DNA of 6,821 nt, from NCBI GenBank assembly GCA_017399325.1, contig JAFQDY010000095.1:1-6821 (forward strand), in the 5' to 3' direction. Each line of letters opens with the position of its first letter. The first letter of the stretch is position 1. Origin of the DNA: Oscillospiraceae bacterium. GTDB lineage: Bacteria > Bacillota > Clostridia > Oscillospirales > Oscillospiraceae. Both the position numbers and the translations under genes were made by a program. The notes below the pieces were generated by a model. It saw only the letters and a list, made by a program, of their open reading frames with translations, made no database searches and was not told where the DNA came from. Below are positions 1 to 6,763 of this stretch, one piece after another.

Positions 1-790
1 CATCGATGAAGATAATGGCCGGTGCGATCCGCTTGGCTTGGGCAAACAGGTCTCTGACACGACTTGCGCCCACGCCCACATACATCTCCATAAAATCCGA
101 ACCGGAGATGGAGAGGAATTGCACATCCGCTTCCCCTGCCACGGCCTTGGCAAGCATGGTCTTACCGGTACCGGGCGCGCCGGCAAGCAGAATGCCGTGG
201 GGGATCTTGGCACCCATATCCGTAAATTTCTTGGGGTTGCGCAGGAAATCTACCACTTCCTGCAATTCTGCTTTTTCTTCGTCCACACCCGCCACATCGG
301 CAAATGTGATCTTCTTGCCGCTGGGCTGGCCGTGGCCTGTGCGGGCCTTACCGAAATTGGCCATAGGGTTATTTTGGTTGGCCCGGCCCATAATGAACAT
401 CCACACCGCCAAAAGCACCAATCCCGCCAAGATCACAGGCAGAATAAAATCGTAGGGGGACAGGCCCTCGCCGGCAATAAAGTGGTAACTTTCCAGCACG
501 CCGGACTGGGACTGGGCCTGCAAGGTGGCCCACATATCCTGCCGGAAACCCTCCGGGTCTGCCAGTTTCGTTACCAGCGTATATTTTTCTTCATAGGGCG
601 TGTGCAGACGAAGTTCCATAATCTCTCCGTCTACCACAAAACTTTTGACCTGTTCCTGCTCGAACAGCGCGATTACCTCCGAATAGGCAATATCGTCCAT
701 TCTAGGGCCGAACAGGCCCAGCATCCAGGAAAAAGCCAACGCCAAAATCGCCACATACAGGACGACCGTAATGGTTCTGCGTTTTTTCAA
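1..790 (-). CDS. ftsH: ATP-dependent zinc metalloprotease FtsH, N-terminal part (cut by window edge)
   Basis: Membrane-anchored AAA+ protease that unfolds and degrades membrane and short-lived cytoplasmic proteins as a hexamer. The visible 263 residues hold a basic N-terminus, a first membrane helix (about 7-27), a short extracytoplasmic domain (about 28-112), a second membrane helix (about 113-134), then the start of the AAA domain. Walker A is GAPGTGKT at 204-211, the pore-loop region reads MYVGVGA at 236-242 (Tyr where Phe is usual), and the window ends inside Walker B (IIFID, 259-263). The HEXXH zinc-protease domain lies beyond the edge. The start is a TTG at 790, the first sensible start after the in-frame hpt stop. 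Its Shine-Dalgarno (TAAGGAG, 802-808) is 11 bases away; an ATT at 793 would be better spaced, so the exact start is uncertain. Last visible gene of the minus-strand operon, 15 bases after hpt, as in the Bacillus tilS-hprT-ftsH order. Identity is secure. Confidence 0.95.
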   Translation of the reverse strand, partial: MKKRRTITVVLYVAILALAFSWMLGLFGPRMDDIAYSEVIALFEQEQVKSFVVDGEIMELRLHTPYEEKYTLVTKLADPEGFRQDMWATLQAQSQSGVLESYHFIAGEGLSPYDFILPVILAGLVLLAVWMFIMGRANQNNPMANFGKARTGHGQPSGKKITFADVAGVDEEKAELQEVVDFLRNPKKFTDMGAKIPHGILLAGAPGTGKTMLAKAVAGEADVQFLSISGSDFMEMYVGVGASRVRDLFAQAKRIAPAIIFID

Positions 791-801
791 AATATGAAAT
801 T

Positions 802-808
802 CTCCTTA
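802..808 (-). promoter_or_regulatory. Ribosome binding site of ftsH overlapping the hpt stop codon
   Basis: On the minus strand this reads TAAGGAG, where TAA is the stop codon of hpt. Ribosomes finishing hpt would therefore be placed on the ftsH initiation site, suggesting translational coupling. The spacing of 11 bases to the TTG start is longer than ideal. Confidence 0.75.
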
Positions 809-1348
809 TTTTTCGTAAACTTCCGGCTTCAACACGCCTATGTAAGGCAGGTTGCGGTAATGCTCGTTGAAGTCCAGGCCATAGCCAACCACGAATTCAT
901 TGGGAATGGTAAAGCCCACATATTCCGGCTTGAGGGTAACGCCCGGTCTGCGGCGTTCCGGCTTGTCAAGCAGGGTGCAGATCTTCAAAGAGGCAGGTTT
1001 TTTCGCCATCAGGTGGTTGTAAACAAACTCCAAAGAATTGCCGGTGTCATAGATATCCTCCAAAATCACCACATGGCGGCCTTCAATATCGGCAGAAAGG
1101 TCCTTTTTTACCGCGATGCTGCCGGTGGTGCTGGTGCCGCCGTAAGAGGAAATGCACATAAAATCGATCTGGCAGGGGATGTCCACTTTGCGCACCACGT
1201 CCGCAAAGAAGATCACAACGCCTTTCAGCACGCCCACAAAAATCGGGTCTTTGTCCTTGTATTCCTCAGATAGAATTTCGGCAAATTCCTGCACTTTGGC
1301 CTGAATCTGCTTTTCTGTGAGAAGTACTTTTTGAATATCCTTTTCCAC
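806..1348 (-). CDS. hpt: Hypoxanthine(-guanine) phosphoribosyltransferase
   Basis: Purine salvage enzyme of the cytoplasm that joins hypoxanthine or guanine to PRPP, giving IMP or GMP and pyrophosphate. The 180-residue length is normal for the bacterial family. Visible landmarks are the LKG loop (41-43), the flexible active-site loop SSYGG (67-71), the PRPP-binding motif VVILEDIYDTG (93-103) with E97, D98 and D101, and the C-terminal purine-binding segment around VGYGLDF and YRNLPYIGVLK (154-174). The start codon is GTG at 1348, 8 bases downstream of a strong AAAGGGAGG (1357-1365). It lies 29 bases after tilS and 15 before ftsH, the conserved Firmicutes order. In this family the enzyme is known to interact with TilS and to influence ftsH expression in Bacillus; whether that holds here is inference. 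Substrate preference between hypoxanthine and guanine cannot be read from the sequence. Confidence 0.96.
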   Translation of the reverse strand: MEKDIQKVLLTEKQIQAKVQEFAEILSEEYKDKDPIFVGVLKGVVIFFADVVRKVDIPCQIDFMCISSYGGTSTTGSIAVKKDLSADIEGRHVVILEDIYDTGNSLEFVYNHLMAKKPASLKICTLLDKPERRRPGVTLKPEYVGFTIPNEFVVGYGLDFNEHYRNLPYIGVLKPEVYEK

Positions 1349-1356
1349 AATAATGT

Positions 1357-1365
1357 CCTCCCTTT
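1357..1365 (-). promoter_or_regulatory. Ribosome binding site of hpt (supports GTG start)
   Basis: AAAGGGAGG on the minus strand, 8 bases upstream of the GTG at 1346-1348. It fills most of the 29-base gap after tilS, which holds no terminator or other visible signal. Confidence 0.8.
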
Positions 1366-1377
1366 ATATCTTTTCCA

Positions 1378-2640
1378 TTATTGATGTTTTATTTCAATTC
1401 TGACGGCTTGCGTATCGTCTGAAAGCCTGTCCAAGTTTCCGCCGATGCCGACCACGCCCAAAACTCCGTCGTCATCCGCGATCACAGGGACGGCCCGCCG
1501 TTGGGCGGCCGGAATTTTTCTGTCGGTAAACAGTTTTTTTAATGTTTTTGTGCCGCCGGACAGACGCATAGCATCGCCGGATACCCGGGAACGCACTATG
1601 ATCTTGCCCTTGGGGACAACAGCAAAAGAAGTCGTCGTGTTCTTCTCCCCTGCGTTAGGTCTGCAGGTGATCTGCGCGCCCGGCAGGTTGATAACGCCCG
1701 GGCAGGGCAATTCCTGCATTTCCAGTTCCGCGCTCTCTGTCAGCACTTCCAATGTGTCATAATTCCTTGTGACGGTAATACCGCCGGGGAAATCGGCTTT
1801 TGCCGAGGGCTTTTGGGAAAAAACCAGTTTTTCCAATGCGAAAATGTGGGCCGATTCCGGCTCTTTCACGCCCGCATCAAACAAGATCTGCGACAAGACC
1901 CGGCTGCGGATCGCAGAGGGCAGTTTCCGAAGCGCGGACACATCCTTTGTTTGCGCGTCATTGGCTGCCGATTCCAACGCGCCTTCGTCTTCCCGCAGGC
2001 GCAATGCCGTCGCGGAAAGATTTTCCGCAAGCGCGGGGTTTTCCTGTTTCAGCAACGGCATCACATTATGCCGCAGGCGGTTTCGCAAGAATCCATCTTC
2101 CGCATTGGTACTGTCTTCCACATAAGGGATGTTGTATTCTTCCAAAAACGCCAGCACTTCATCTCTTGTGACTGAGAGCATGGGGCGGATCAAATTGCCG
2201 TTTACCGGCGTGATGCCCCCAAGGCCTTTCAGACCTGTTCCCCGGACCAGATGCATCAGCACCGTTTCTGCATTATCATCGGCAGTATGGGCGGTGGCGA
2301 TCTTGCCGGTCAGGCTGCGCAAAAAGGCGTATCTTGCCTCTCTTGCCGCCGCTTCCAAACCTTTCTTTCCGGGTACGACCTGTCCGTTTCCGCAAACAAA
2401 CGGGATCCCGTATCCGGCGCAGAAATCGCGGACGAATGCCTCGTCCCTGTCCGATTCCTCTCCGCGCAGGCCGTGGTTAAAATGGGCAGCGGAAATGCAG
2501 ACTTGCAGTTTATCCCGCAGCAAGTACATTGCCCACAGAAGCGCCATGGAATCGGCGCCGCCGGAAACGGCGCATACCACAGTATCTTCCGGCTGAACCA
2601 TCCGGTAGCGCTCCATAAAGGCACACAGTTTATTCAGCAC
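1378..2640 (-). CDS. tilS: tRNA(Ile)-lysidine synthetase
   Basis: Converts the wobble cytidine (C34) of the minor isoleucine tRNA with a CAU anticodon to lysidine, using ATP and lysine, so that the tRNA reads AUA and is charged with Ile. It is essential in most bacteria. The 420-residue form chosen here has the PP-loop SGGADS at 26-31, HFNHGLRG at 53-60, the family motif AHTADDNAET around 117-126, DSTN at 176-179 followed by an RNRLRH stretch, and a C-terminal tRNA-binding domain (about 350-403) with TLKKLFTDRKIP and RRAVPVI. An in-frame TTG at 2661 would add 7 residues but has no ribosome binding site. The GTG at 2640 has GGGAG 7 bases upstream and gives a typical family N-terminus. That start overlaps the end of dnaB by 11 bases, implying translational coupling. 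Domain set is complete and length is ordinary. Confidence 0.95.
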   Translation of the reverse strand: MLNKLCAFMERYRMVQPEDTVVCAVSGGADSMALLWAMYLLRDKLQVCISAAHFNHGLRGEESDRDEAFVRDFCAGYGIPFVCGNGQVVPGKKGLEAAAREARYAFLRSLTGKIATAHTADDNAETVLMHLVRGTGLKGLGGITPVNGNLIRPMLSVTRDEVLAFLEEYNIPYVEDSTNAEDGFLRNRLRHNVMPLLKQENPALAENLSATALRLREDEGALESAANDAQTKDVSALRKLPSAIRSRVLSQILFDAGVKEPESAHIFALEKLVFSQKPSAKADFPGGITVTRNYDTLEVLTESAELEMQELPCPGVINLPGAQITCRPNAGEKNTTTSFAVVPKGKIIVRSRVSGDAMRLSGGTKTLKKLFTDRKIPAAQRRAVPVIADDDGVLGVVGIGGNLDRLSDDTQAVRIEIKHQ

Positions 2641-3964
2641 GTTTCCACTCCCGGTCTGCAAATGTCTGATACTGAGGAACCCACTGGAGTTTCACAGTGC
2701 CTACTTCGCCGTGGCGGTTTTTGGCCACGATACATTCGGCAATGCCCTTATCCTCAGTGTTTTCGTTATAATATTCGTCACGGTACAGGAACAAGACCAC
2801 GTCTGCGTCCTGCTCGATAGCACCGGATTCACGCAGGTCGGAAAGCATGGGACGCTTGTCCGTACGGCTTTCCGGGCCACGGGAAAGTTGGCTCAGGCAG
2901 ATCACCGGCACATTCAGTTCTTTGGCCATAATCTTCAGCGAACGGGAAATTTCACTGACCACCGTTACCCGGTTATCGCCGCCTTTGCCGTAACCGGAGC
3001 CGTTCATCAGTTGCAGGTAGTCGATGATCACCAGGCCCAGATTTTCCACACGGCGGCACTTGGCTTTCATATCCGCCACGGTAACGGAAGGGTTATCGTC
3101 AATGCGAATATCGGTCTGACTCAAACTGACAGAGGCCATACTCAACTTGTTCCACTCGTCATCGGAAAGTTTGCCGGTGGCCATTTTCTGACCGTCCACA
3201 AAACTCTCAATGGCCAAAAGGCGCATAGCCAGTTGTTCCCGGGACATTTCCAGGTTAAACATTGCCACGGTCTTATTGTACTTTTTCGCCACATTCAAGG
3301 CGATGTTCAGCGAAAAGGCAGACTTACCCATAGCGGGACGGCCGGCGATCAGGATCAGGTCGGAGTTATTCAAGCCGTTTGTCTTTTTATCCAGATCCCG
3401 CATACCGGTGGACATACCGGGAATGGCGGAGTCGGACTGGCTCAGTTCGGTCAATCGGTCGAACACCTTATGGAGTGTAACACCGATATGTTCCAGTGAG
3501 TCACCGTGCTCGCCTTTCCGCAAGTCAAAGATCTTCTTTTCTGCCGCTTCCAGGATTTCCCCTGTGGTGCCCACTTGGGCCTGGGCCATTTGGGATATCT
3601 CCTCAGAAGCATCGGCCAAACCCCGCAAAAGGGCCTTGTCCTTTACAATATTGGCATAGCGCACCGCATTGGCAGCGGTGGGGGTGATGGTCATCAGTTG
3701 CTGAATATAGTCCCGGGAGTTGTCGTGATGGACACCCATTTCCCGCATTTTTTCCAATACGGTTACCGGGTCGATACTCTGCGAGAAGTTGAACATGGTA
3801 TAAATGGCTTTGTAGATCTCCTGATTCTGCTGCAGGTAGAAATCCTCAGCACGCACAATGCCAACCACATCGGCTACGCAACGGCTGTCAATCAAAATCG
3901 AACCCAAGACTGCCTGTTCCGCTTCCAACGATTGGGGCACTTGCCGGGTCAACAGTTCCTCCAT
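2630..3964 (-). CDS. dnaB: Replicative DNA helicase DnaB (DnaC in Bacillus naming)
   Basis: Hexameric ATP-driven 5'-3' helicase that unwinds DNA at the replication fork and recruits primase. The 444-residue protein has the N-terminal collar domain starting VPQSLEAEQAVLGSIL (about 9-24) and a RecA-like motor domain: Walker A GRPAMGKSAF at 208-217, H1a around NLEMS (237-241), Walker B VIIDYLQL at 312-319, SQLSRGPESR at 358-367, H4 SDLRESGAIEQDAD at 375-388, and the arginine-finger segment AKNRHGEVGT at 414-423. There is no intein and the length is normal. An in-frame TTG two codons upstream (3970) is only 2 bases from the Shine-Dalgarno; the ATG at 3964 is 8 bases from AAAGGAG and is chosen. 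It follows rplI by 32 bases, the conserved Firmicutes pairing, and its end overlaps the tilS start. Confidence 0.97.
   Translation of the reverse strand: MEELLTRQVPQSLEAEQAVLGSILIDSRCVADVVGIVRAEDFYLQQNQEIYKAIYTMFNFSQSIDPVTVLEKMREMGVHHDNSRDYIQQLMTITPTAANAVRYANIVKDKALLRGLADASEEISQMAQAQVGTTGEILEAAEKKIFDLRKGEHGDSLEHIGVTLHKVFDRLTELSQSDSAIPGMSTGMRDLDKKTNGLNNSDLILIAGRPAMGKSAFSLNIALNVAKKYNKTVAMFNLEMSREQLAMRLLAIESFVDGQKMATGKLSDDEWNKLSMASVSLSQTDIRIDDNPSVTVADMKAKCRRVENLGLVIIDYLQLMNGSGYGKGGDNRVTVVSEISRSLKIMAKELNVPVICLSQLSRGPESRTDKRPMLSDLRESGAIEQDADVVLFLYRDEYYNENTEDKGIAECIVAKNRHGEVGTVKLQWVPQYQTFADREWKRAE
2648..2652 (-). promoter_or_regulatory. Ribosome binding site of tilS inside dnaB (decides GTG start)
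   Basis: GGGAG on the minus strand lies within the last codons of dnaB, 7 bases before the GTG at 2638-2640. No Shine-Dalgarno sequence precedes the alternative TTG at 2661. Confidence 0.6.
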
Positions 3965-3972
3965 GCGCAAAT

Positions 3973-3979
3973 CTCCTTT
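3973..3979 (-). promoter_or_regulatory. Ribosome binding site of dnaB (decides ATG start)
   Basis: AAAGGAG on the minus strand, 8 bases upstream of the ATG at 3962-3964. The upstream in-frame TTG at 3970 would be only 2 bases from it, which excludes that start. Confidence 0.85.
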
Positions 3980-3996
3980 CCGTTTTTTGTTTCTTT

Positions 3997-4443
3997 TTAT
4001 GCTTCCTCAATCTTCACGGTCAAAGGAGCGGTAATTTCATAACCCAGTTTGCACTGGACAGTATAGGTGCCCACATTTTTGATGGGGTCGGACATTACGA
4101 TCTTTCGCTTATCCAGCGTGATGCCGGAACTGGCCTTCAACGCATCGGCGATTTCCTGGGCGGTAACAGAACCGAACAGTTTGCCTGCGCCGCCGCCCTT
4201 GGCGGTAACAGTTACGGTCATTTCCCGCAGGCGCCTGGAAGTCTCCAATGCCTCAGCCCGCTCTTTTGCTGCTCTTTCCGCAGCGGCTTTATCGTTCATA
4301 CGCATGGTATTGATGGCATCGGGGGTAGCCTCAATGGCCATTTTCTTGGGCAACAGGAAATTTCTTGCGTAACCGTCGGAAATTTCAAGCATCTGGCCCT
4401 TTTTGCCCTTGCCTTTTACATCCTGCAGTAAAATTACTTTCAT
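3997..4443 (-). CDS. rplI: 50S ribosomal protein L9
   Basis: Protein of the large ribosomal subunit that binds 23S rRNA near the base of the L1 stalk and helps maintain reading frame. The 148 residues match the usual length. The N-terminal domain opens MKVILLQDVKGKGKKG and carries the signature DGYARNFLLPKK (23-34). It is followed by the long charged, Ala-rich connecting helix (about 41-76) and the C-terminal domain with GKLFGSVTAQEIADAL (87-102) and LDKRKI. The ATG start is 7 bases from AAGGAG. It sits 11 bases after gdpP, whose stop codon overlaps its ribosome binding site, and 32 bases before dnaB. The gdpP-rplI-dnaB order is the same as yybT-rplI-dnaC in Bacillus subtilis. Confidence 0.97.
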   Translation of the reverse strand: MKVILLQDVKGKGKKGQMLEISDGYARNFLLPKKMAIEATPDAINTMRMNDKAAAERAAKERAEALETSRRLREMTVTVTAKGGGAGKLFGSVTAQEIADALKASSGITLDKRKIVMSDPIKNVGTYTVQCKLGYEITAPLTVKIEEA

Positions 4444-4450
4444 ATTCGTT

Positions 4451-4457
4451 CTCCTTA
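4451..4457 (-). promoter_or_regulatory. Ribosome binding site of rplI overlapping the gdpP stop codon
   Basis: Reads TAAGGAG on the minus strand, in which TAA (4455-4457) ends gdpP. The rplI ATG follows after 7 bases. The same arrangement occurs at the hpt/ftsH junction and suggests coupled translation. Confidence 0.8.
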
Positions 4458-6431
4458 TTCTTCGTAGAATTTATCGATAGAGGCAACCAGACTGTCCAGC
4501 ACCTCTTTGATGGTACTGCCTGCGATCTGCGCGCCGGCCGTTGCGGTATTGCCGCCACCGCCCAGCGGCTCCAGGATCACCTGCACATTGGCTTCACCGA
4601 TGGAACGGGCAGAAATGAATATCTTCTCCCCGTCGGGATACAGCACAAAGGATGCTGTAATGCCGGAGATGTTCAGCAGTTCATCTGCCGCCTGAGAGGC
4701 CAGCACCCGGGTTGTGGGGTTGTTCAGCGCTGCAATGGCGATCTCTTCCCGATACAGCCGGGCCGACTTGATGATCTGATGCTTTTCAATGGTGTCCTGG
4801 AAGTCGTTCTGCAGCAGTTTCTTCACTTCCACGGTGTCAGCGCCCAGTTGCCGCAGAAATGCCGCGGCTTCAAAAGTACGCTCGCCGGTCCGCACATTGA
4901 AACTCTTGGTATCCAGGAAGATGCCGGCCATCAGCGCTTTTGCCTCGATGGGCAGCACATCGTCCATCTCCACCGCGTACTGCAGCAGTTCCGTTGCCAG
5001 TTCCGATGCGGAAGACGCATAGGGTTCGTGGAGATTTACGACCACCGGCTTGATATATTCCGCTGCCCGGCGGTGATGATCGATCACGCAGATCTTGGGA
5101 ATGGCCTCCAGAAGTCCGGGGTGTTCCACCTGGTCGGGGCGGTTGGTATCCACCACCACCAATGTGGTGCGGTTATCGCTGACAAGAAGTGCATCCTGAC
5201 CGGAGATAAATGCGTTGGCATATTCCGGTACAGTGCGGATCTCCTCTAAAAATTCGGGAGCCATATTGTTCTGCAGATCGATGACGATATGGGCTTCCGT
5301 GCCTTTTTTCCGGCACATACAGAACACGCCCAACGCTGCGCCGATGGAGTCCAGATCCGCATTCTTATGACCCATGATCAGCACGCGGCTGCTCTCATCG
5401 ATCAGTTCCATCAGAGAGTTTGCGGTCACACGGGAACGGACGCGGCTGCGCTGCTCCGCTTCTTTGTTGCGGCCGCCGTAGAAGTTGAAGTTCACCCGGT
5501 CTTTGATGACCGCCTGGTCGCCGCCACGGCTTAATGCCATTTCAATGGCCAGCGCCGCAAATTGGTAACCCTCTTCAAACGTCTCGCCTTCAATGCCGAT
5601 GCCAAAGGAAATGGACGCGGCAAGGCCCGAGGGGCTTGTGATGGCGTGGACATCCTCCAAGATGGAGAATTTGTCCTCGATGGCCCGTTTCAGATCTTTC
5701 TTTTCAAAAACAAAGACATACCGGTTGCGCTCCAATCGGCGAAGCAGGCCGTGATATTCCTCCGTCCACTGGGTGATGGCATCGTTGATGCGGGCATTTA
5801 AGGTGGACATTGCGCCTTCAGACAGATTCTTTGTCAGTTCTTCATAGTTATCGATCAGAATGATGGAAACCACAGGACGGGAACGGACATATTCATCCCG
5901 CACCTGATAGAGTTCTGTTAAGTCCACGAAGTACAGCACACCTGTGGGGATCTCCGCAGGGTCGGCTGCGTGAATGACAGAACCGTAGACCCGGTATCGG
6001 TGGTTCATCAGGCGCACATCGTAGGGGTATTCGTTCTTGCCGGAGGAAAGCCAGCCGATGTCAAATTCCGGCAAAACATCTGTAATGACACGCTCCGACA
6101 TAATATCATGGAAACCTGTCAGGTGAATAAACTTATCGTTGGCAAATACAATGCCCCCATCGGAAAGCCGCAAAAGCACCATAGGAAAAGGCGTACGCTG
6201 ACCGGCAATACCGCTTTGCTGGTCGATGGCTTTTTCCATATATTGCTTCAGTTGCTTCTTCCTGTGGACACGGCGCAGTAAATACACGACCAACCCCAGT
6301 GTCAAAGCCGCCAATTCAACCCCGGCAAGCACATATTGGTGCATCAGCGCCGAGGCTACGGCAAAGCCAAACAGAAAGATAAAATACAGCCCCATATCCG
6401 GCCGCAACAATCTGTTGATTCGTTTATCCAA
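4455..6431 (-). CDS. gdpP: Cyclic-di-AMP phosphodiesterase GdpP (PAS, degenerate GGDEF, DHH-DHHA1)
   Basis: Membrane-bound enzyme that hydrolyses c-di-AMP to pApA, so it sets the level of this second messenger in osmolyte, cell-wall and DNA-damage responses. The 658 residues match the roughly 655-660 of known GdpP/YybT. In order: two membrane helices (about 13-31 and 35-52), a basic segment, a PAS domain (about 80-175; haem-binding in Bacillus YybT), a degenerate GGDEF domain (about 185-315) with SRGGDQ at 301-306 in place of GGDEF, and a DHH domain with metal-binding GHKNADLDS (H355, D359, D361), VVVDTNRP (D428) and IDHHRR (D451, H452, H453). The DHHA1 domain ends with GGGGN at 624-628, where His is usual instead of Asn. 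The TTG at 6431 is chosen because a perfect AAGGAGG lies 8 bases upstream; the earlier in-frame TTG at 6467 has no ribosome binding site. First gene of the operon, with its own promoter upstream. Confidence 0.95.
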   Translation of the reverse strand: MDKRINRLLRPDMGLYFIFLFGFAVASALMHQYVLAGVELAALTLGLVVYLLRRVHRKKQLKQYMEKAIDQQSGIAGQRTPFPMVLLRLSDGGIVFANDKFIHLTGFHDIMSERVITDVLPEFDIGWLSSGKNEYPYDVRLMNHRYRVYGSVIHAADPAEIPTGVLYFVDLTELYQVRDEYVRSRPVVSIILIDNYEELTKNLSEGAMSTLNARINDAITQWTEEYHGLLRRLERNRYVFVFEKKDLKRAIEDKFSILEDVHAITSPSGLAASISFGIGIEGETFEEGYQFAALAIEMALSRGGDQAVIKDRVNFNFYGGRNKEAEQRSRVRSRVTANSLMELIDESSRVLIMGHKNADLDSIGAALGVFCMCRKKGTEAHIVIDLQNNMAPEFLEEIRTVPEYANAFISGQDALLVSDNRTTLVVVDTNRPDQVEHPGLLEAIPKICVIDHHRRAAEYIKPVVVNLHEPYASSASELATELLQYAVEMDDVLPIEAKALMAGIFLDTKSFNVRTGERTFEAAAFLRQLGADTVEVKKLLQNDFQDTIEKHQIIKSARLYREEIAIAALNNPTTRVLASQAADELLNISGITASFVLYPDGEKIFISARSIGEANVQVILEPLGGGGNTATAGAQIAGSTIKEVLDSLVASIDKFYEE

Positions 6432-6439
6432 CGCCGCTT

Positions 6440-6446
6440 CCTCCTT
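6440..6446 (-). promoter_or_regulatory. Ribosome binding site of gdpP (decides TTG start)
   Basis: AAGGAGG on the minus strand, a full match to the 16S rRNA tail, 8 bases upstream of the TTG at 6429-6431. It would fall inside the coding region if the upstream TTG at 6467 were used, which is why the shorter protein is preferred. Confidence 0.85.
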
Positions 6447-6487
6447 AAAAAATCGAATACTTTCCAAAATATTATTATACGCATCTC

Positions 6488-6516
6488 ATTATAGCAAATT
6501 CCTGCCAATGGCGCAA
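6488..6516 (-). promoter_or_regulatory. Sigma-A-type promoter of the gdpP operon
   Basis: On the minus strand a perfect -10 TATAAT (6493-6488) is preceded by TGC, an extended -10. The -35 at 6516-6511 reads TTGCGC, a partial match, 17 bases away. Transcription should begin near 6481, giving a leader of about 50 bases before the gdpP TTG. A second TATAAT at 6479-6474 has no fitting -35. A 9-base inverted repeat GCCAATGGC (6504-6512) runs from the spacer into the -35 and could be an operator, though it may be chance. Confidence 0.65.
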
Positions 6517-6559
6517 CCATCATTTTTCATTTTCTCAGGCAAAATTCGGAAAATAAATG

Positions 6560-6588
6560 TATACAATCACCCCAAACTGTGTTATACT
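6560..6588 (+). promoter_or_regulatory. Sigma-A-type promoter of the divergent RNase J gene
   Basis: On the plus strand a -35 TATACA (6560-6565, 4 of 6 matches to consensus) and a -10 TATACT (6583-6588, 5 of 6) are separated by 17 bases. A TG one base upstream of the -10 makes it an extended -10. Transcription should begin near 6595. The -35 elements of this promoter and the divergent gdpP promoter are 43 bases apart, so one regulator bound between them could affect both. Confidence 0.65.
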
Positions 6589-6688
6589 GTTCTAAACAGC
6601 ACCGAGGTGAGCAGACCCGTGCAAAAGGCTTATGTCAAAAGGGCATAGCCGTTTATATCTTATGAAATAGTTTTGCAGGCGTTTTTGC

Positions 6689-6745
6689 TTGTTGTGGAGC
6701 GATTCAGGGCCGAAACAACAACATTGCGGCTGCAGATTTGTTGTG
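6689..6745 (+). repeat. Direct repeat TTGTTGTG with a shared complementary segment
   Basis: TTGTTGTG occurs at 6689-6696 and again at 6738-6745. Between them ACAACAA (6715-6721) is complementary to the first seven bases of both copies, so two mutually exclusive hairpins can form in the leader transcript. The second copy's hairpin ends about 9 bases before the RNase J ribosome binding site. Confidence 0.5.
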
Positions 6746-6756
6746 TCAAAAATTCG

Positions 6757-6763
6757 AAAGGAG
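6757..6763 (+). promoter_or_regulatory. Ribosome binding site of the RNase J gene
   Basis: AAAGGAG, 10 bases upstream of the TTG at 6774-6776. There is no nearer ATG or GTG in the matching frame, so the TTG start rests on this site and on the family-typical N-terminal sequence. Confidence 0.75.

Noticed and set aside
150..190. FtsH Walker A reads GAPGTGKT rather than GPPGTGKT
   Set aside because: The essential G-x4-G-K-T pattern is intact and Ala at that position is a tolerated variant; there is no reason to suspect loss of function.
38..1273. A long plus-strand open frame of 411 codons opposite ftsH and hpt
   Set aside because: It lies antisense to two firmly identified genes, its His/Gln-rich composition is what the reverse complement of their codon use gives, and it matches no family I recognise.
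2711..3499. A 262-codon plus-strand open frame opposite dnaB
   Set aside because: It is the antisense shadow of conserved helicase motifs, with the same His/Gln-rich shadow composition.
4365..5249. A 294-codon plus-strand open frame opposite gdpP
   Set aside because: It crosses the rplI start and the gdpP DHH domain on the other strand, and shows no motifs of its own.
5520..5560. Missing canonical GGDEF motif in GdpP (SRGGDQ instead)
   Set aside because: A degenerate GGDEF domain is the normal state of the GdpP/YybT family.
6599..6650. Slight resemblance of the leader (CGAGGTGAGC then ACCCG) to a guanidine-III riboswitch
   Set aside because: The second half of that motif is absent and the downstream gene is not a guanidine-related transporter or enzyme, so the match is likely to be chance.
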